From Streptomyces collinus (GTDB lineage Bacteria; Actinomycetota; Actinomycetes; Streptomycetales; Streptomycetaceae), in NCBI RefSeq assembly GCF_031348265.1, contig NZ_CP133771.1, forward strand, positions 8,370,001-8,434,000: a stretch of 64,000 nt of DNA, written 5' to 3'. Of the stretch, positions 53,318 to 62,566 are shown one piece after another; within the stretch, counting starts at the first letter, position 1; every line of letters begins with the position of its first letter. The notes beneath the pieces were generated by a model. That model ran no database searches. It was not told the origin of the DNA and saw only the letters and a list, made by a program, of their open reading frames with translations. The translations under genes were made by a program, and so were the position numbers.

Positions 53318-53500
53318 GACCGTCACCCTAGGCGGGTTCCCGCCGGTCCTGTGACGTGGGGTTCGCGGCAGCTCTGGAGCAGGAGAGCAGGTCGGACCAG
53401 TTGGCGAGAACCCGTTGGAAGCTGTCGTTCCAGCCCATGGGGGATCATCCGGGGGCGTCCTAGCGTGGGCTCGTCGACCGCATTCATGGAAAGAGCCCCG

Positions 53501-53950
53501 GTGACCAAGATCCTGCTGTCCCTCCATGTCCTGGCCGCCATCGTCGCCATCGGTCCCGTGACCGTCGCGGCCAGCATGTTCCCGCCCGCCGTGCGTCAGG
53601 CGGCTCCCGCCGGCGTCGGAACGGCAGCGCTCCTGCACCGCATCTGCCGCGTCTACGCCAAGGTCGGACTCACCGTCCCCCTCCTCGGGTTCGCCACCGC
53701 GGCCGCGATGGGCGTCCTCGGCAGCGGATGGCTCGTCACCTCCATCGCCCTCACCGCCGCGGCCGCCGGCATCCTGATCGCCTTCGTCCTGCCCCGCCAG
53801 GAGGAACTCCTCGGCCGGCTGAAGGACGAGCAGGCCGTCGACCGGCGGAGCACCGCCCGACTGGCCATGTTCACGGGCGTCTTCAACCTGCTGTGGGCCA
53901 CGGTCACCGTCCTGATGATCGTCCGGCCGGGGTCCACCACGGGAGCCTGA
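53501..53950 (+). CDS. DUF2269-like small integral membrane protein
   Basis: 149 residues from the GTG at 53501 (GGAAAG upstream). An ATG at 53486 would add five residues. Four helices are seen: ILLSLHVLAAIVAIGPVTVAASM, VGLTVPLLGFATAAAMGVL, WLVTSIALTAAAAGILIAFVL, and LAMFTGVFNLLWATVTVLMIV. His in helix 1 and the length fit the DUF2269/CopD-like membrane family. The role is unknown. Divergent from the GlxA-type regulator and so possibly controlled by it. Confidence 0.8.
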   Translation: MTKILLSLHVLAAIVAIGPVTVAASMFPPAVRQAAPAGVGTAALLHRICRVYAKVGLTVPLLGFATAAAMGVLGSGWLVTSIALTAAAAGILIAFVLPRQEELLGRLKDEQAVDRRSTARLAMFTGVFNLLWATVTVLMIVRPGSTTGA

Positions 53951-54090
53951 GGAAGTCTCGCGATCGCCTGTCACGGATGTCCGGTCTGCGTCAAGTCATC
54001 CCAAGGAATTCACACTCCGGGACACCGTGCCGCCTACACTCGCAGTCTCGCCCCCGCACGGGGCCGACGAGCAGAAAGGCACGTTGACGG

Positions 54091-54294
54091 GTGTTCCAGG
54101 ATTCCCCCATCTACGACCGACTCATCGCGGAGCGCGGTGACGTACCCGCACAGGTGCGCCGCGAGGCCGAACGTGTGAGCAGGGAACTGGAGCTGGTCAT
54201 GCGGCCCTCACAGTCCCTCGGCTACGACCGTCCGCAAACCCCCGGAGCGGGCTGGCAGCGCGCGGGCATGCTCCCCGGCCCGCGGCCGCAGTGA
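54091..54294 (+). CDS. Small conserved streptomycete protein
   Basis: 67 residues from a GTG at 54091. A highly charged N-terminal helix (YDRLIAERGDVPAQVRREAERVSRELELVM) is followed by a proline/glycine tail. No known domain. Convergent with tgmB, with a GC-rich stem-loop between. Confidence 0.65.
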   Translation: MFQDSPIYDRLIAERGDVPAQVRREAERVSRELELVMRPSQSLGYDRPQTPGAGWQRAGMLPGPRPQ

Positions 54295-54305
54295 ACCCGG
54301 CGGGC

Positions 54306-54331
54306 CCGGGCCCGGTCTGCGCCGGGCCCGG
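54306..54331. terminator. Stem-loop between convergent genes
   Basis: CCGGGCCCGG occurs at 54306-54315 and 54322-54331. The unit is self-complementary, so the copies pair around TCTGCG. It lies right between the two stop codons. Confidence 0.6.
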
Positions 54332-54334
54332 TGG

Positions 54335-55318
54335 TCAACGGAGCGTCGTGTTCGCTCCGTTGACGTGCAACGGCTGGACCGGAACGGGCCGGGCCAGCCA
54401 TTCGGCGATGGTCCGGGCGATCGGCTGAGCCGTCTCCACCTCGACGAACCCGAACTGCCCCGACTGGTTGCACTCCAGGAACCACCAGGTCCCGTCGGAG
54501 TCCTCCACGAAGTCGAAAGCCCCGTAGGCCAGTTCCGCCTCACGCAGATAGGACAGGACCCCCGGCGCGATACAGGACGGCACATCGACGGGACGCCACG
54601 GCGAGCCGGGCGCGGCGAACCGCACGTCCACCTCGTCCGGGTCCGCGTCCTCGGCGGTCGCTTTGCGGGCGGCCAGCATCCGCTCACCCACGACGGTGAG
54701 CCGGATGTCGGCCCGCTTGGTGATCCGCCGCTGCAGCAGCGTCGGCCCGAACGCGACGGCGGAGAAGTCCGTCTCCGGCGCGACCCGGCTCGTCGGCACC
54801 GCCCGGGGCGGGTCCTGCGGATGCGCGCCCGAGACCGGCTTGACCACCAGCTCCGGGTAGCGCTCCGCGAACTCGCGGGCGGCGCGCGGGAAGGTCGTGA
54901 TCAGCGTCGCGGGCACGGGCAGGCCGCATCTCTGGGCCAGGCGCAACTGCCACGGCTTGTGCCGGGCCCGGCGCGCCGCGTCGGGATGGTTCATCCAGCG
55001 CGCGTCCGAGCCCCGCAGCATGCCGTAGAGCGCCTGGGTGGCCTCCTCGGTCAGCCATGCGGACGGCTGGGCCGCCCGTGCGGCCGGTACGCCGGGCCGG
55101 CGCACCCACACGGACCGGAGCCCCCCGATGCTCACCAGCCGCCCCCCGGCGGACAGATGGCCGCGGAACCGGCCGTGCACGAACTCCCCCGACAACGCGA
55201 CACCACCGGTCAGGTCCGCGGGATCGACCCGGACCACCGGAACCCCCGTCGCGTTGAGATGCACGACGACCATGTCCGCGGTGACGTCCTCCTCACAGGT
55301 GAGGATCAGTACGGTCAT
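54335..55318 (-). CDS. tgmB: ATP-grasp RiPP maturase (graspetide ligase, TgmB)
   Basis: 327 residues. The N-domain VLILTCEEDVTADMVVVHLNATGVPVVRVDPADL precedes the ATP-grasp core: ELVVKPVSGAH, PTLLQRRITKRADIRLTVVGERMLAARK, and WWFLECNQSGQFGFVEVET with metal-binding Glu/Asn. This is the MvdD/TgmB group that makes ester or amide cross-links between side chains of a precursor peptide. The precursor tgmA lies 16 bases upstream in the same operon. No other modifying enzyme or exporter is adjacent. Confidence 0.9.
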   Translation of the reverse strand: MTVLILTCEEDVTADMVVVHLNATGVPVVRVDPADLTGGVALSGEFVHGRFRGHLSAGGRLVSIGGLRSVWVRRPGVPAARAAQPSAWLTEEATQALYGMLRGSDARWMNHPDAARRARHKPWQLRLAQRCGLPVPATLITTFPRAAREFAERYPELVVKPVSGAHPQDPPRAVPTSRVAPETDFSAVAFGPTLLQRRITKRADIRLTVVGERMLAARKATAEDADPDEVDVRFAAPGSPWRPVDVPSCIAPGVLSYLREAELAYGAFDFVEDSDGTWWFLECNQSGQFGFVEVETAQPIARTIAEWLARPVPVQPLHVNGANTTLR

Positions 55319-55334
55319 CTTCGGCGGCCCGTGG

Positions 55335-55526
55335 TCAGTCGTCGAAATGCGTCTTGGAGCCGGCGGTGGACGTCGTGGTGCCGAACTCTCTCAACAGGGC
55401 GAAGTCGGAGGCCGCGACCCGTCCGTCGCGGAGCACGTTCAACTGCTGTCCGGCGTCGTACACGTACGGAATGGCAGCTTCCAACTCCACTGCCGGGCGC
55501 GCGTAGTTGAGCGCGAACGGTTGCAT
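55335..55526 (-). CDS. tgmA: ATP-grasp-modified RiPP precursor (TgmA)
   Basis: 63 residues from an ATG after GGGAGAGA. The N-terminal MQPFALNYARP is the hallmark of TgmA-type graspetide precursors. YVYDAGQQLNVLRDGR is the conserved leader part, where the ligase probably binds. The C-terminal core GTTTSTAGSKTHFDD combines Thr/Ser donors with Asp acceptors, fitting omega-ester formation. A TATAAG box lies about 75 bases upstream on the minus strand. The ligase is encoded just downstream; the usual methyltransferase is missing. Confidence 0.9.
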   Translation of the reverse strand: MQPFALNYARPAVELEAAIPYVYDAGQQLNVLRDGRVAASDFALLREFGTTTSTAGSKTHFDD

Positions 55527-55644
55527 CGTCTCTCCCTCGTCGGTACTGCGCCGAGCAGGCGGTGCCCCGGGGCGTGGTCGCCCGGTCCGCCGTCCTGTTT
55601 CGGCTTCCAGAGACTTATACGAATCGAACGGGTGGTTGGTTTCC

Positions 55645-55968
55645 TTACTTTCCGTAGTTATTTGCCGGTTGCCGGTCCGGCCGGTGTGCCGTACTGCGCT
55701 CCCGTTCGCCGAGGGAGCCGCGGACGGTGCGCAGAGCGAGCAGCAGGACGCCGATGTCGTCCAGGTACACCGGATCCGGCACCAGGTCGGTGGGCAGCAC
55801 CAGATAGAGCACCGCGCCCCAGAAGACCCAGCGCGGGCCGGTGGGGAGCCCCGCGCGCTTCAACTCGCGCCGGGTCCGTACCAGTCGCACGAGGACGACG
55901 ACGGCGAAGACGAGGACGACGGCCGCGAGAACCGCGGCCAGAACGATGAGCTTTGTGGTCGTATCCAC
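55645..55968 (-). CDS. YkvA/DUF1232 membrane protein
   Basis: 107 residues from a GTG at 55968, six bases after GGAGGAGGG. An N-terminal helix (LIVLAAVLAAVVLVFAVVVLV) is followed by a basic stretch and the DUF1232 motif LVLPTDLVPDPVYLDDIGVLLLALR (consensus SPIDLIPDxIPxxGxxDDxxVL). The function of the family is unknown. It is monocistronic, upstream of tgmA on the same strand but separated by 118 bases. Confidence 0.85.
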   Translation of the reverse strand: MDTTTKLIVLAAVLAAVVLVFAVVVLVRLVRTRRELKRAGLPTGPRWVFWGAVLYLVLPTDLVPDPVYLDDIGVLLLALRTVRGSLGERERSTAHRPDRQPANNYGK

Positions 55969-56222
55969 GGGTTGCCCTCCTCCTGGCATGCCGTGACACG
56001 GGACCTCCCGAACACCCCCTATGTGGATTCCCGTTTCCGGCGGCTGTATTGCGGCCGGGCCCGACATGTCGGCGAGTCGGCGGATTTTCCCGTGCGGGCG
56101 GTCATCCCGGTGGCTCACCCGAGTGGCACGGGGTGCCGGTGGCGCCTGGTAATGGTCACCGTAACGTCGCTCGTCACACGACGGGGCGCAGGAGCGGCCG
56201 CACTCTTCCCACGGAGGCGAGT

Positions 56223-57642
56223 ATGACGACCTGCTCTTCATCACCCCGCTCGAACGAACCTGCCATACCCGACGAGCCGAACGGGTCCGCCCAGCCGTCC
56301 GCCGAGACAACCGTCGCCACCGGCACGCACCAGGTGGAGCAGACGAGCGCGCAGCCCGCCGCCGACCGGTACGACACGTACCGGGCGGGGTACCCACAGC
56401 CCGCCGCCGCATCCCACCAGGTCGGCCCCCCGGCCGCCGGGCCCGTCACCCTCGGCTCCCCCTCCCGGGGGCCGGGGCGGGAACGCAGCCGCCGACCCCC
56501 GAGCCGGGCCGGACCGCAGCCCGGCCCGTTGCCCCTGACCCGGACGCGACGGACCCGTCCGCCGCCCAGCCCCCGGACACCGGCCCGGGTCGGGCGCCCG
56601 CGCCGCCCGCCGACGACTGGCTGGATCCCGCGGAGGCGCGGCCCGCTCAGCCCGTCCCGGACCGGACGGACCAGGCGGACGAGCACCTCGCGCCCGCCCA
56701 GGCGGACACCGTCGGCCCGGACGAGGCCGGTCCACCTGCCGGACCCGGTACGGGCGTGGCCGACACCGACCAGTCGGCGTCGCCAGTCGCCATCCGGTCG
56801 CTCGACGACAACCCGGTGGAGCTCAGACCCGGCACCGGCCCGACATCCGGCGCGCCGTACGGCGACGCCGTCAGCGACCTGGTGCACGCGGTAGTGGCAG
56901 ACCGGCCGATGGAGGAGGTGACCCTGCTGCACAAGGAGCCGCAGGAGCCCCACGTCCGCGAGGAGGCACTCCGCGTGGCCGCCACCGGCCGCTCCGTCGG
57001 GGAACTGGTCGAGCTGATCGACCGCCTGGGCCTGGAACGGCTGGACCGCAACGGCCGTCGCCCGAACGGGACTTCGCGCCCCGAGGGGGAGACCGGTGAG
57101 CCCGGGACGCCCGCCGCGCGGGCAGACGTCGTACAGCACGCCCGGACGCGGACCGCGAGACCCACCGCACCCTGGAGGACGCACCGCCGGACCGGGAGCG
57201 TGCCACGGACCGGTTCGCCCGGTCCGTGTCCTGGTCGGGCTGGCTCGCCGCCCCGGCCCTCGCCGTGTGCGCGGTGGTCCACTGCCCGCTGCAGCGCGGC
57301 GACGCGTCCTTGCGGCTGCACGCGTTCGCCCTCGGCCTGTCGGTGCTGTGCACGGAGCCGGCACTGCTGCTGGCCCTGCACCCCGTGGCGCTGGTGCCGG
57401 CCGGGGCGGTGCTGGTGCCCACGGTGCGGCCGGGGCCCAGGCGTACGGGAGTTCCTTCCCGTCGGCGTCCCTGTCCCGGGCCCCTCGACCTCGCGCTCGC
57501 CCCGGCGTGGCCGGCCGCCTCGGTCGCCGGGTGCACGGCACTGCTGTCCCTCGTCGCGCTGGTCTTCCGGGTGCCGGTGCCCATCGCCGCCCGGCAGTGG
57601 GCGGCGGCGCCCGCGTCCGAGGCACGCTGTATGACGGAGTGA
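56223..57642 (+). pseudogene. Broken streptomycete hypothetical gene with at least two frameshifts
   Basis: An ATG at 56223 opens MTTCSSSPRSNEPAIPDEPNG. Sense is lost near 56470-56490 in a G/C run and resumes in another frame (…PDPDATDPSAAQPPDTG; VSDLVHAVVADRPMEEVTLLHKEPQEPHVREEALRVAATGRSVGELVELIDRLGLERL). Near 57145 it moves again (…PDADRETHRTLEDAPPDRERATDRFARSVSWSGWLAAPALAVCAVVHCPLQRGDASLRLHAFALGLSVLCTEPALLLALHP), leading to membrane helices. Together it is a proline-rich cytosolic region plus a membrane C-domain. Real decay or sequencing errors in homopolymers both fit. Confidence 0.55.
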
Positions 57643-57674
57643 GGCCTCGGCCGGGCTCCGGCCGGCGGTCCTGC

Positions 57675-59774
57675 TCAGGTCCGGCGGTCGAGCAGCCCGG
57701 TCAGTACCCGGTCCGGGGTGAGCGGGAGTTCACGGAGGCGGACGCCCGTGGCATGGTGCACCGCGTTGCCGATCGCCGCGGCCGTCCCGACGATGCCGAT
57801 CTCCCCGATCCCCTTGCTGCCCATGGGGTTGAGACGGGCATCCTCCTCGTCGAGCCAGTGCGCCTCGATCCCGGCGACGTCGGCGTGCACGGGCACGTGG
57901 TACGACGCCAGATCCGACTCGGTGAAGTCGCCGAACGCGGCGTCCATGGTGCTGCCCTCGGTCAGCGCCATGCCCAGCCCCATCGTCATGCCCCCGACGA
58001 ACTGCGAGCGTGCCGTACGGGCGTTGAGAATGCGGCCCGCCGCGTACACCCCGAGGAGCCGGCCGACGCGGACCTCGCCGGTGACCGTGTCCACGGCGAC
58101 CTCGGCGAAGTGCGCACCGAAGGCGTGCCGCGCGAAGTCGCTCCCGGCGTCCGCCGCTCCCGTCGTGTCGGCGCGGAATTCGAGGCCCTGCCCGGGCAGC
58201 GTTCCCACGTGCCCGGCCAGCCGCCGGGCCAGTCCGGCGCAGGCGTCGTGCACCGCCCAGCCCCAGGAGGCGGTCCCGGACGAGCCGCCGGCCAGCGGCG
58301 CCGGCGGCAGCTCCGTGCTGCCGACCTCGATCCGCACCCGCTCCAGCGGCACCCCGAGGGCGTCGGCACCGACTTGCGCGAGCACGGTCCGGGCGCCCGT
58401 CCCGATGTCGGTGGCGTTGATCCGCACCAGGAACGAACCGTCGGGCAGTGCGCGCGCCGTCGCCGTGGACGGCCCCACCATGACGGGATACGTCGCCGCC
58501 GCCACACCCGTCCCCAGCAGCAGGGGGCCGTCCCGGCGGACGCCCGGGCGGGGATCGCGCCCGGACCAGCCGAAGCGCCGGGCGCCCTCGCGCAGACACT
58601 CGACCAGATGCCTGCTGCTGAACGGCCGGCCGCTGTCGGGCTCGACGTCCGGTTCGTTGCGGACGCGCAACTCGACCGGGTCCATGCCGAGTTCGGTGGC
58701 GAGTTCGTCCAGGGCGGACTCCAGCGCGTACATGCCCGGCGCCTCGCCGGGCGCCCTCATCCACGACGGGGACGGCACGTCCAGTGCCGCGACCCGGTGC
58801 ACCGTACGGCTGTGGGGCGCGGCGTACATCACCCGTGCGGGCACCGCCGCCTGCTCCACGAACTCCTTGATGCGGGAGGTGTGCGTGGTGACCTCGTGCG
58901 TCAGGGAGACGAGACGGCCGTCCGCATCGGCCCCGAGCCGCAGCCGGTGCAGGGTCGGAGCGCGGTGCCCGACGACGGCGGGCAGGAAGCGGCGGGGCAG
59001 GGCCACCGTCACCGGCCGCCCCGTCTCGCGTGCCGCCATGGCGGCGAGCACCACGTCCGGGCGTGGCGTGCCCTTGGACCCGAAACCGCCGCCGACGTGC
59101 TCGGCGGTGACGACGATCCGCTCCTCGGGCAGGCCGAACAGCCCGGCGAGCACCGCCCGCACGGCACCGGTGCCCTGGCTGGAGGTGTGCACGGTGAGCC
59201 GGCCGTCCTCCCACCGGGCGGTGCTGGTGTGCGGCTCCATGGGGTGGTTGTGCAGCGGCGGCACCCGGTACGCGACGTCCACCCGGGCGGTGGAGGAACC
59301 GAACGCCCCGTCGGGGTCGCCCTGTTCACGGACGGCCGGATGACCGCCGTTGGCCTCCTCGGGCACGTACACACCCGGATGCGAGGCCGTGAGGGTCACG
59401 TCGTGCTCTGCGGCGTCGTAGGTGACGCGGACGGCGGCGGCACCGGCGCGGGCCGCCTCCAGGGTCTCGGCCACCACCAGGGCCACGAACCAGCCGCGGT
59501 GCGGGACGCGCGCGTTCTGCAGCAGGGCGAGCGTGGGATCGTCCGGCTCCGCGAGCCGCGGCGCGTTCTCGTGGGTGAGGACGGCGAGGACTCCGGGCAC
59601 GGCCAGGGCGGCCGCCGTGCCGACACCGGTCACCCGGCCCCGGGCCACACCCGCCGGCACGGGCCATGCCTGGGCCCGGCCGGGGGAGGGGAACTCTCCG
59701 GCGTAGCGGGCGGTGCCGCTGACCTTCTCCCGTCCCTCCCGGCGCTCGGCGGGGGCGCCCACACTGCCGGTCAT
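57675..59774 (-). CDS. Molybdopterin-binding subunit of a xanthine dehydrogenase/aldehyde oxidoreductase (PaoC-like)
   Basis: 699 residues. Molybdenum-cofactor motifs: GGGFGSKGTPRPDVVLAAMAA, RAPGEAPGMYALESALDELA, INATDIGTGARTVLAQ, GGSSGTASWGWAVHDAC, and the C-terminal GSKGIGEIGIVG whose Glu is the catalytic base. The length and the partner subunits fit the three-gene PaoABC type that oxidises aldehydes or purine-like rings. The gene starts four bases inside the FAD-subunit gene. There is no accessory XdhC-type chaperone gene nearby. Confidence 0.92.
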   Translation of the reverse strand: MTGSVGAPAERREGREKVSGTARYAGEFPSPGRAQAWPVPAGVARGRVTGVGTAAALAVPGVLAVLTHENAPRLAEPDDPTLALLQNARVPHRGWFVALVVAETLEAARAGAAAVRVTYDAAEHDVTLTASHPGVYVPEEANGGHPAVREQGDPDGAFGSSTARVDVAYRVPPLHNHPMEPHTSTARWEDGRLTVHTSSQGTGAVRAVLAGLFGLPEERIVVTAEHVGGGFGSKGTPRPDVVLAAMAARETGRPVTVALPRRFLPAVVGHRAPTLHRLRLGADADGRLVSLTHEVTTHTSRIKEFVEQAAVPARVMYAAPHSRTVHRVAALDVPSPSWMRAPGEAPGMYALESALDELATELGMDPVELRVRNEPDVEPDSGRPFSSRHLVECLREGARRFGWSGRDPRPGVRRDGPLLLGTGVAAATYPVMVGPSTATARALPDGSFLVRINATDIGTGARTVLAQVGADALGVPLERVRIEVGSTELPPAPLAGGSSGTASWGWAVHDACAGLARRLAGHVGTLPGQGLEFRADTTGAADAGSDFARHAFGAHFAEVAVDTVTGEVRVGRLLGVYAAGRILNARTARSQFVGGMTMGLGMALTEGSTMDAAFGDFTESDLASYHVPVHADVAGIEAHWLDEEDARLNPMGSKGIGEIGIVGTAAAIGNAVHHATGVRLRELPLTPDRVLTGLLDRRT

Positions 59775-60775
59775 GAGGCCCTCCCGGGGAGCTCGGTGTC
59801 CGTGAGCCGGGACAGCACGTCCACGGCGAGGTTGCGGGCGAGCGGAACCTTGTAGGTGTTGTCCCGCAGCGGCTGCGCGGCGGCCAGTTCGAGATCGACG
59901 GCGTGCTCGAACGCGGCCCGGGTGGGAGCCGCGCCCAGCAGTGCCTCCTCCGCCCGCTGTGCGCGCCAGGGCCGGTGCGCCAGCGCCCCGAAGGCGAGCC
60001 CCACGTGCCCGACCACACCGTTCTCCAGGCGCAGCACGACCGCGACGGACGCGAGGGCGAAGGCGTACGAGGCCCGGTCGCGGGCCTTGCGGTACGCCGA
60101 CGGCAGCCCGGCTGCGGCAGCCGGGAGCACCACGGCGGTGACCAGTTCGCCGGGACGGATCTCGGTGTCCTGCTCGGGCCGGTCACCCGGCAGCCGGTGG
60201 AAGTCCGCCGCCGCGACGCTCCGGGCCCCCTCGGGGCCGACCAGTTCGACACGCCCGTCGAGGGCGGAGAGTGCCACCGCCATGTCCGACGGATGGGTGG
60301 CGATGCAGTGCGCGGAGTGCCCGAGCACCGCGTGATCGCGGTGGACGCCGTCCCGCGCTCCGCAGCCGCTGCCCGGCTCACGTTTGTTGCACGGCTTCGA
60401 CAGGTCCTGGAAGTACGGGCACCGGGTGCGCTGGAGCAGGTTCCCGCCGGTCGTCGCCGCGTTGCGCAACTGCCCGGAGGCACCGGCGAGCACCGCCTGC
60501 GACAGCGCCGGGTACCGGTCGCGGACCAGAGGGTGGGCGGCGAGGTCGCTGTTGCGGACCATCGCCCCGACGCGCAGCGCACCTCCGGGCAACTCCTCGA
60601 CCGTGGCCAGGGGCAGCCGGGTGACGTCGATCAGGGCGGTGGGCGCCTCGACGCCGAGCTTCATCAGGTCGACGAGGTTCGTGCCGCCCCCGAGGTAACG
60701 CGCTCCGGTGTGAGAGGCGTACGCGGAGGTCGCCTCCTCGACGCTGCCGGCGCGGACGTAGGCGAACTCCTTCAC
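59771..60775 (-). CDS. FAD-binding subunit with extra iron-sulfur cysteines (PaoB-like)
   Basis: 334 residues from a GTG at 60775 that overlaps the small-subunit stop. FAD is held by GARYLGGGTNLVDLMK and QLRNAATTGGNLLQRTRC. RCPYFQDLSKPCNKREPGSGCGA has four cysteines in the pattern of the extra [4Fe-4S] cluster of E. coli PaoB, absent in ordinary xanthine dehydrogenases. The rest is the CO-dehydrogenase-flavoprotein C-domain. It relays electrons from the Mo/2Fe-2S side to FAD. Confidence 0.9.
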   Translation of the reverse strand: MKEFAYVRAGSVEEATSAYASHTGARYLGGGTNLVDLMKLGVEAPTALIDVTRLPLATVEELPGGALRVGAMVRNSDLAAHPLVRDRYPALSQAVLAGASGQLRNAATTGGNLLQRTRCPYFQDLSKPCNKREPGSGCGARDGVHRDHAVLGHSAHCIATHPSDMAVALSALDGRVELVGPEGARSVAAADFHRLPGDRPEQDTEIRPGELVTAVVLPAAAAGLPSAYRKARDRASYAFALASVAVVLRLENGVVGHVGLAFGALAHRPWRAQRAEEALLGAAPTRAAFEHAVDLELAAAQPLRDNTYKVPLARNLAVDVLSRLTDTELPGRAS

Positions 60776-61308
60776 GGGATCACGTCCTCCACGGCCTCCG
60801 CGATCCGCGGATACGCACCGCACCGGCACAGGTTGCCGCTCAGCCGTTCCCGGATCTCCTCCCGGTCCAGCGGCACCGGCCCGCCCGAGGGCGCCGCCGG
60901 GTCGGTGACGTGCGAGGGGTGGCCGGCCGCCGCCTCGGCGAGCACACCGGCAGCGGAGCAGATCTGGCCCGGGGTGCAGTAGCCGCACTGGAACGCGTCG
61001 CGTTCCAGGAAGGCCCGTTGCAGGGGATGGGGTTCCTCCCCGTCGCCGTTGCCGGTGAGGCCCTCGACGGTGGTGACCTCGCAGCCGTCGAGGGCGACCG
61101 CGAACAGCAGACAGCTGTTGACGCGCCGCCCGTCGACCAGGACCGTGCAGGCTCCGCACTGGCCGTGGTCACAGCCCTTCTTGGCGCCCGTGAGGTCGAG
61201 ATCCTCCCGCAGGAGGTCCAGCAGGACCCGGCGGTGGTCGACGGTGAGTGAGTGGGGTTTGCCGTTGACGCGGAGCGTGGTCTGCGCGTGGTGCTGGAGG
61301 TTGCCCAT
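60772..61308 (-). CDS. 2Fe-2S subunit of the molybdenum hydroxylase (PaoA-like)
   Basis: 178 residues. The plant-type ferredoxin cluster is in GCDHGQCGACTVLVDGRRVNSC. The second, Mo-proximal cluster is in QCGYCTPGQI and SGNLCRCGAYP. All eight cysteines are present. Unlike E. coli PaoA there is no Tat signal, so this complex should be cytoplasmic. First gene of the operon small-medium-large. Confidence 0.92.
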   Translation of the reverse strand: MGNLQHHAQTTLRVNGKPHSLTVDHRRVLLDLLREDLDLTGAKKGCDHGQCGACTVLVDGRRVNSCLLFAVALDGCEVTTVEGLTGNGDGEEPHPLQRAFLERDAFQCGYCTPGQICSAAGVLAEAAAGHPSHVTDPAAPSGGPVPLDREEIRERLSGNLCRCGAYPRIAEAVEDVIP

Positions 61309-61420
61309 GTCGTGGAGGACCTTCCCGGGCGGGCCGTGATGCCGTACGGACCGCGTATCCAGGAGGGCACGACTGACACGTGCGCCCCGCGAGAAGGATG
61401 CCCCTCCCGCCCCCGCGCCC

Positions 61421-62566
61421 CTACTGCTCCGACGTCACGCGCTGGGCGGTGGTCCCTTCATCGGCGGGCGCGGTCGCGGGACGTTTGACCTTGAAGCGTT
61501 CGAACGTCCGTGTGAGCTGCTGGAGCGGGGACCCGGCCGGCGGATCGGACGGCTGGGGTCTGGCGGGAGCGGTCTCGGCGGACTCCTGGTAGGCGGTCAG
61601 GGCCTCGTGGGCGCTTTCGGCCGCCTCCCGGTAGAGGTCACGGGACTTCGTCATGGCCTCCAGCGCCTCGGCGTACATGGCCACCAGACCGCGCTGGCGC
61701 TCCAGCTCCTCCTGGAGCGTCAGCAGGTGCCAGTCCTCGCGCAACGCGGTGAGGGCGTCCTCGGCGCCGTCGGGCAGGGGCCTCGGAAGCGCGGCGAACC
61801 GCGTCACCGCGTCGACGAGGTCGGCCGGCTCCGAACCGTCGAGGAACACCGCGCGCACGGAGAAGTCCTGGGCCTCGTAGCCCTCCGGAGCGGGGACGCC
61901 CGGCAGCACCACCGCTCCGCCGCGCGGCACCTGGACGCCGGAGTCGCGCAGGGCCCAGTTCAGGCCGCGCAGCTGCTGCGGGGCGGCGTGATGCTCCACC
62001 ACACGGTGGCGCAGGCCCGGCGGCAGCCACTGCGCCAGCGGCGTGCGCCCCCGGTCGTCGGTGCTCATCGCCTCGTGGACGACCACGTGGATGTGCCATC
62101 CGCCGCGCACCGCGTTCCTCAGCAGGCGGCGGATCTCCTTGTCGTCCTTCGGCAGCGGGTTGATCTCCCCCGGGACCAGGCGCGTCGCGGCGTCCTGGTC
62201 CCAGGCAGTGTCCGGCTCCTGCGGCCAGAACAGGCCGGTGGGGGAGGGCCACGCGTGGTCCCACGGCTGCTCGGCCTCGGCGACCAGCATCCACTCCTGC
62301 CCGGCGCCTTCGCCCACGCCGGGTTTCAGGCTCAGCCGGGCGCGCACGGTCACGCCGTCGCCGACCCGCCAGCGGGCTTCGAAGACCCGCTCCGCAGGCC
62401 CGGTCTCGTCTTCGGGCAACTCCAGAAAGTCGTCGATGGCCTGACTGTCCTTGCGCTGCTGGAGCGAGCGCCGGAGAACGTCTTCCGCGTCACCCGGGGC
62501 GTGGCGGCCGCGCGCCGGCCACACCGTGGCGGGAGTCATGGAGCGGACGGTGAGGGAGGTCTGCAT
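61421..62566 (-). CDS. Hypothetical protein with C-terminal coiled coil
   Basis: 381 residues from the ATG at 62566 (start uncertain; the frame extends to 62677). The middle has a compact alpha/beta region (GGWHIHVVVHEAMSTDDRGRTPLAQWLPPGLRHRVVEHHAAPQQLRGLNWALRDSG). Near the end, LTLQEELERQRGLVAMYAEALEAMTKSRDLYREAAESAHEALTAYQES is a long helix, probably coiled coil. No known catalytic motif, signal or membrane helix. I cannot assign a function. Confidence 0.65.
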   Translation of the reverse strand: MQTSLTVRSMTPATVWPARGRHAPGDAEDVLRRSLQQRKDSQAIDDFLELPEDETGPAERVFEARWRVGDGVTVRARLSLKPGVGEGAGQEWMLVAEAEQPWDHAWPSPTGLFWPQEPDTAWDQDAATRLVPGEINPLPKDDKEIRRLLRNAVRGGWHIHVVVHEAMSTDDRGRTPLAQWLPPGLRHRVVEHHAAPQQLRGLNWALRDSGVQVPRGGAVVLPGVPAPEGYEAQDFSVRAVFLDGSEPADLVDAVTRFAALPRPLPDGAEDALTALREDWHLLTLQEELERQRGLVAMYAEALEAMTKSRDLYREAAESAHEALTAYQESAETAPARPQPSDPPAGSPLQQLTRTFERFKVKRPATAPADEGTTAQRVTSEQ

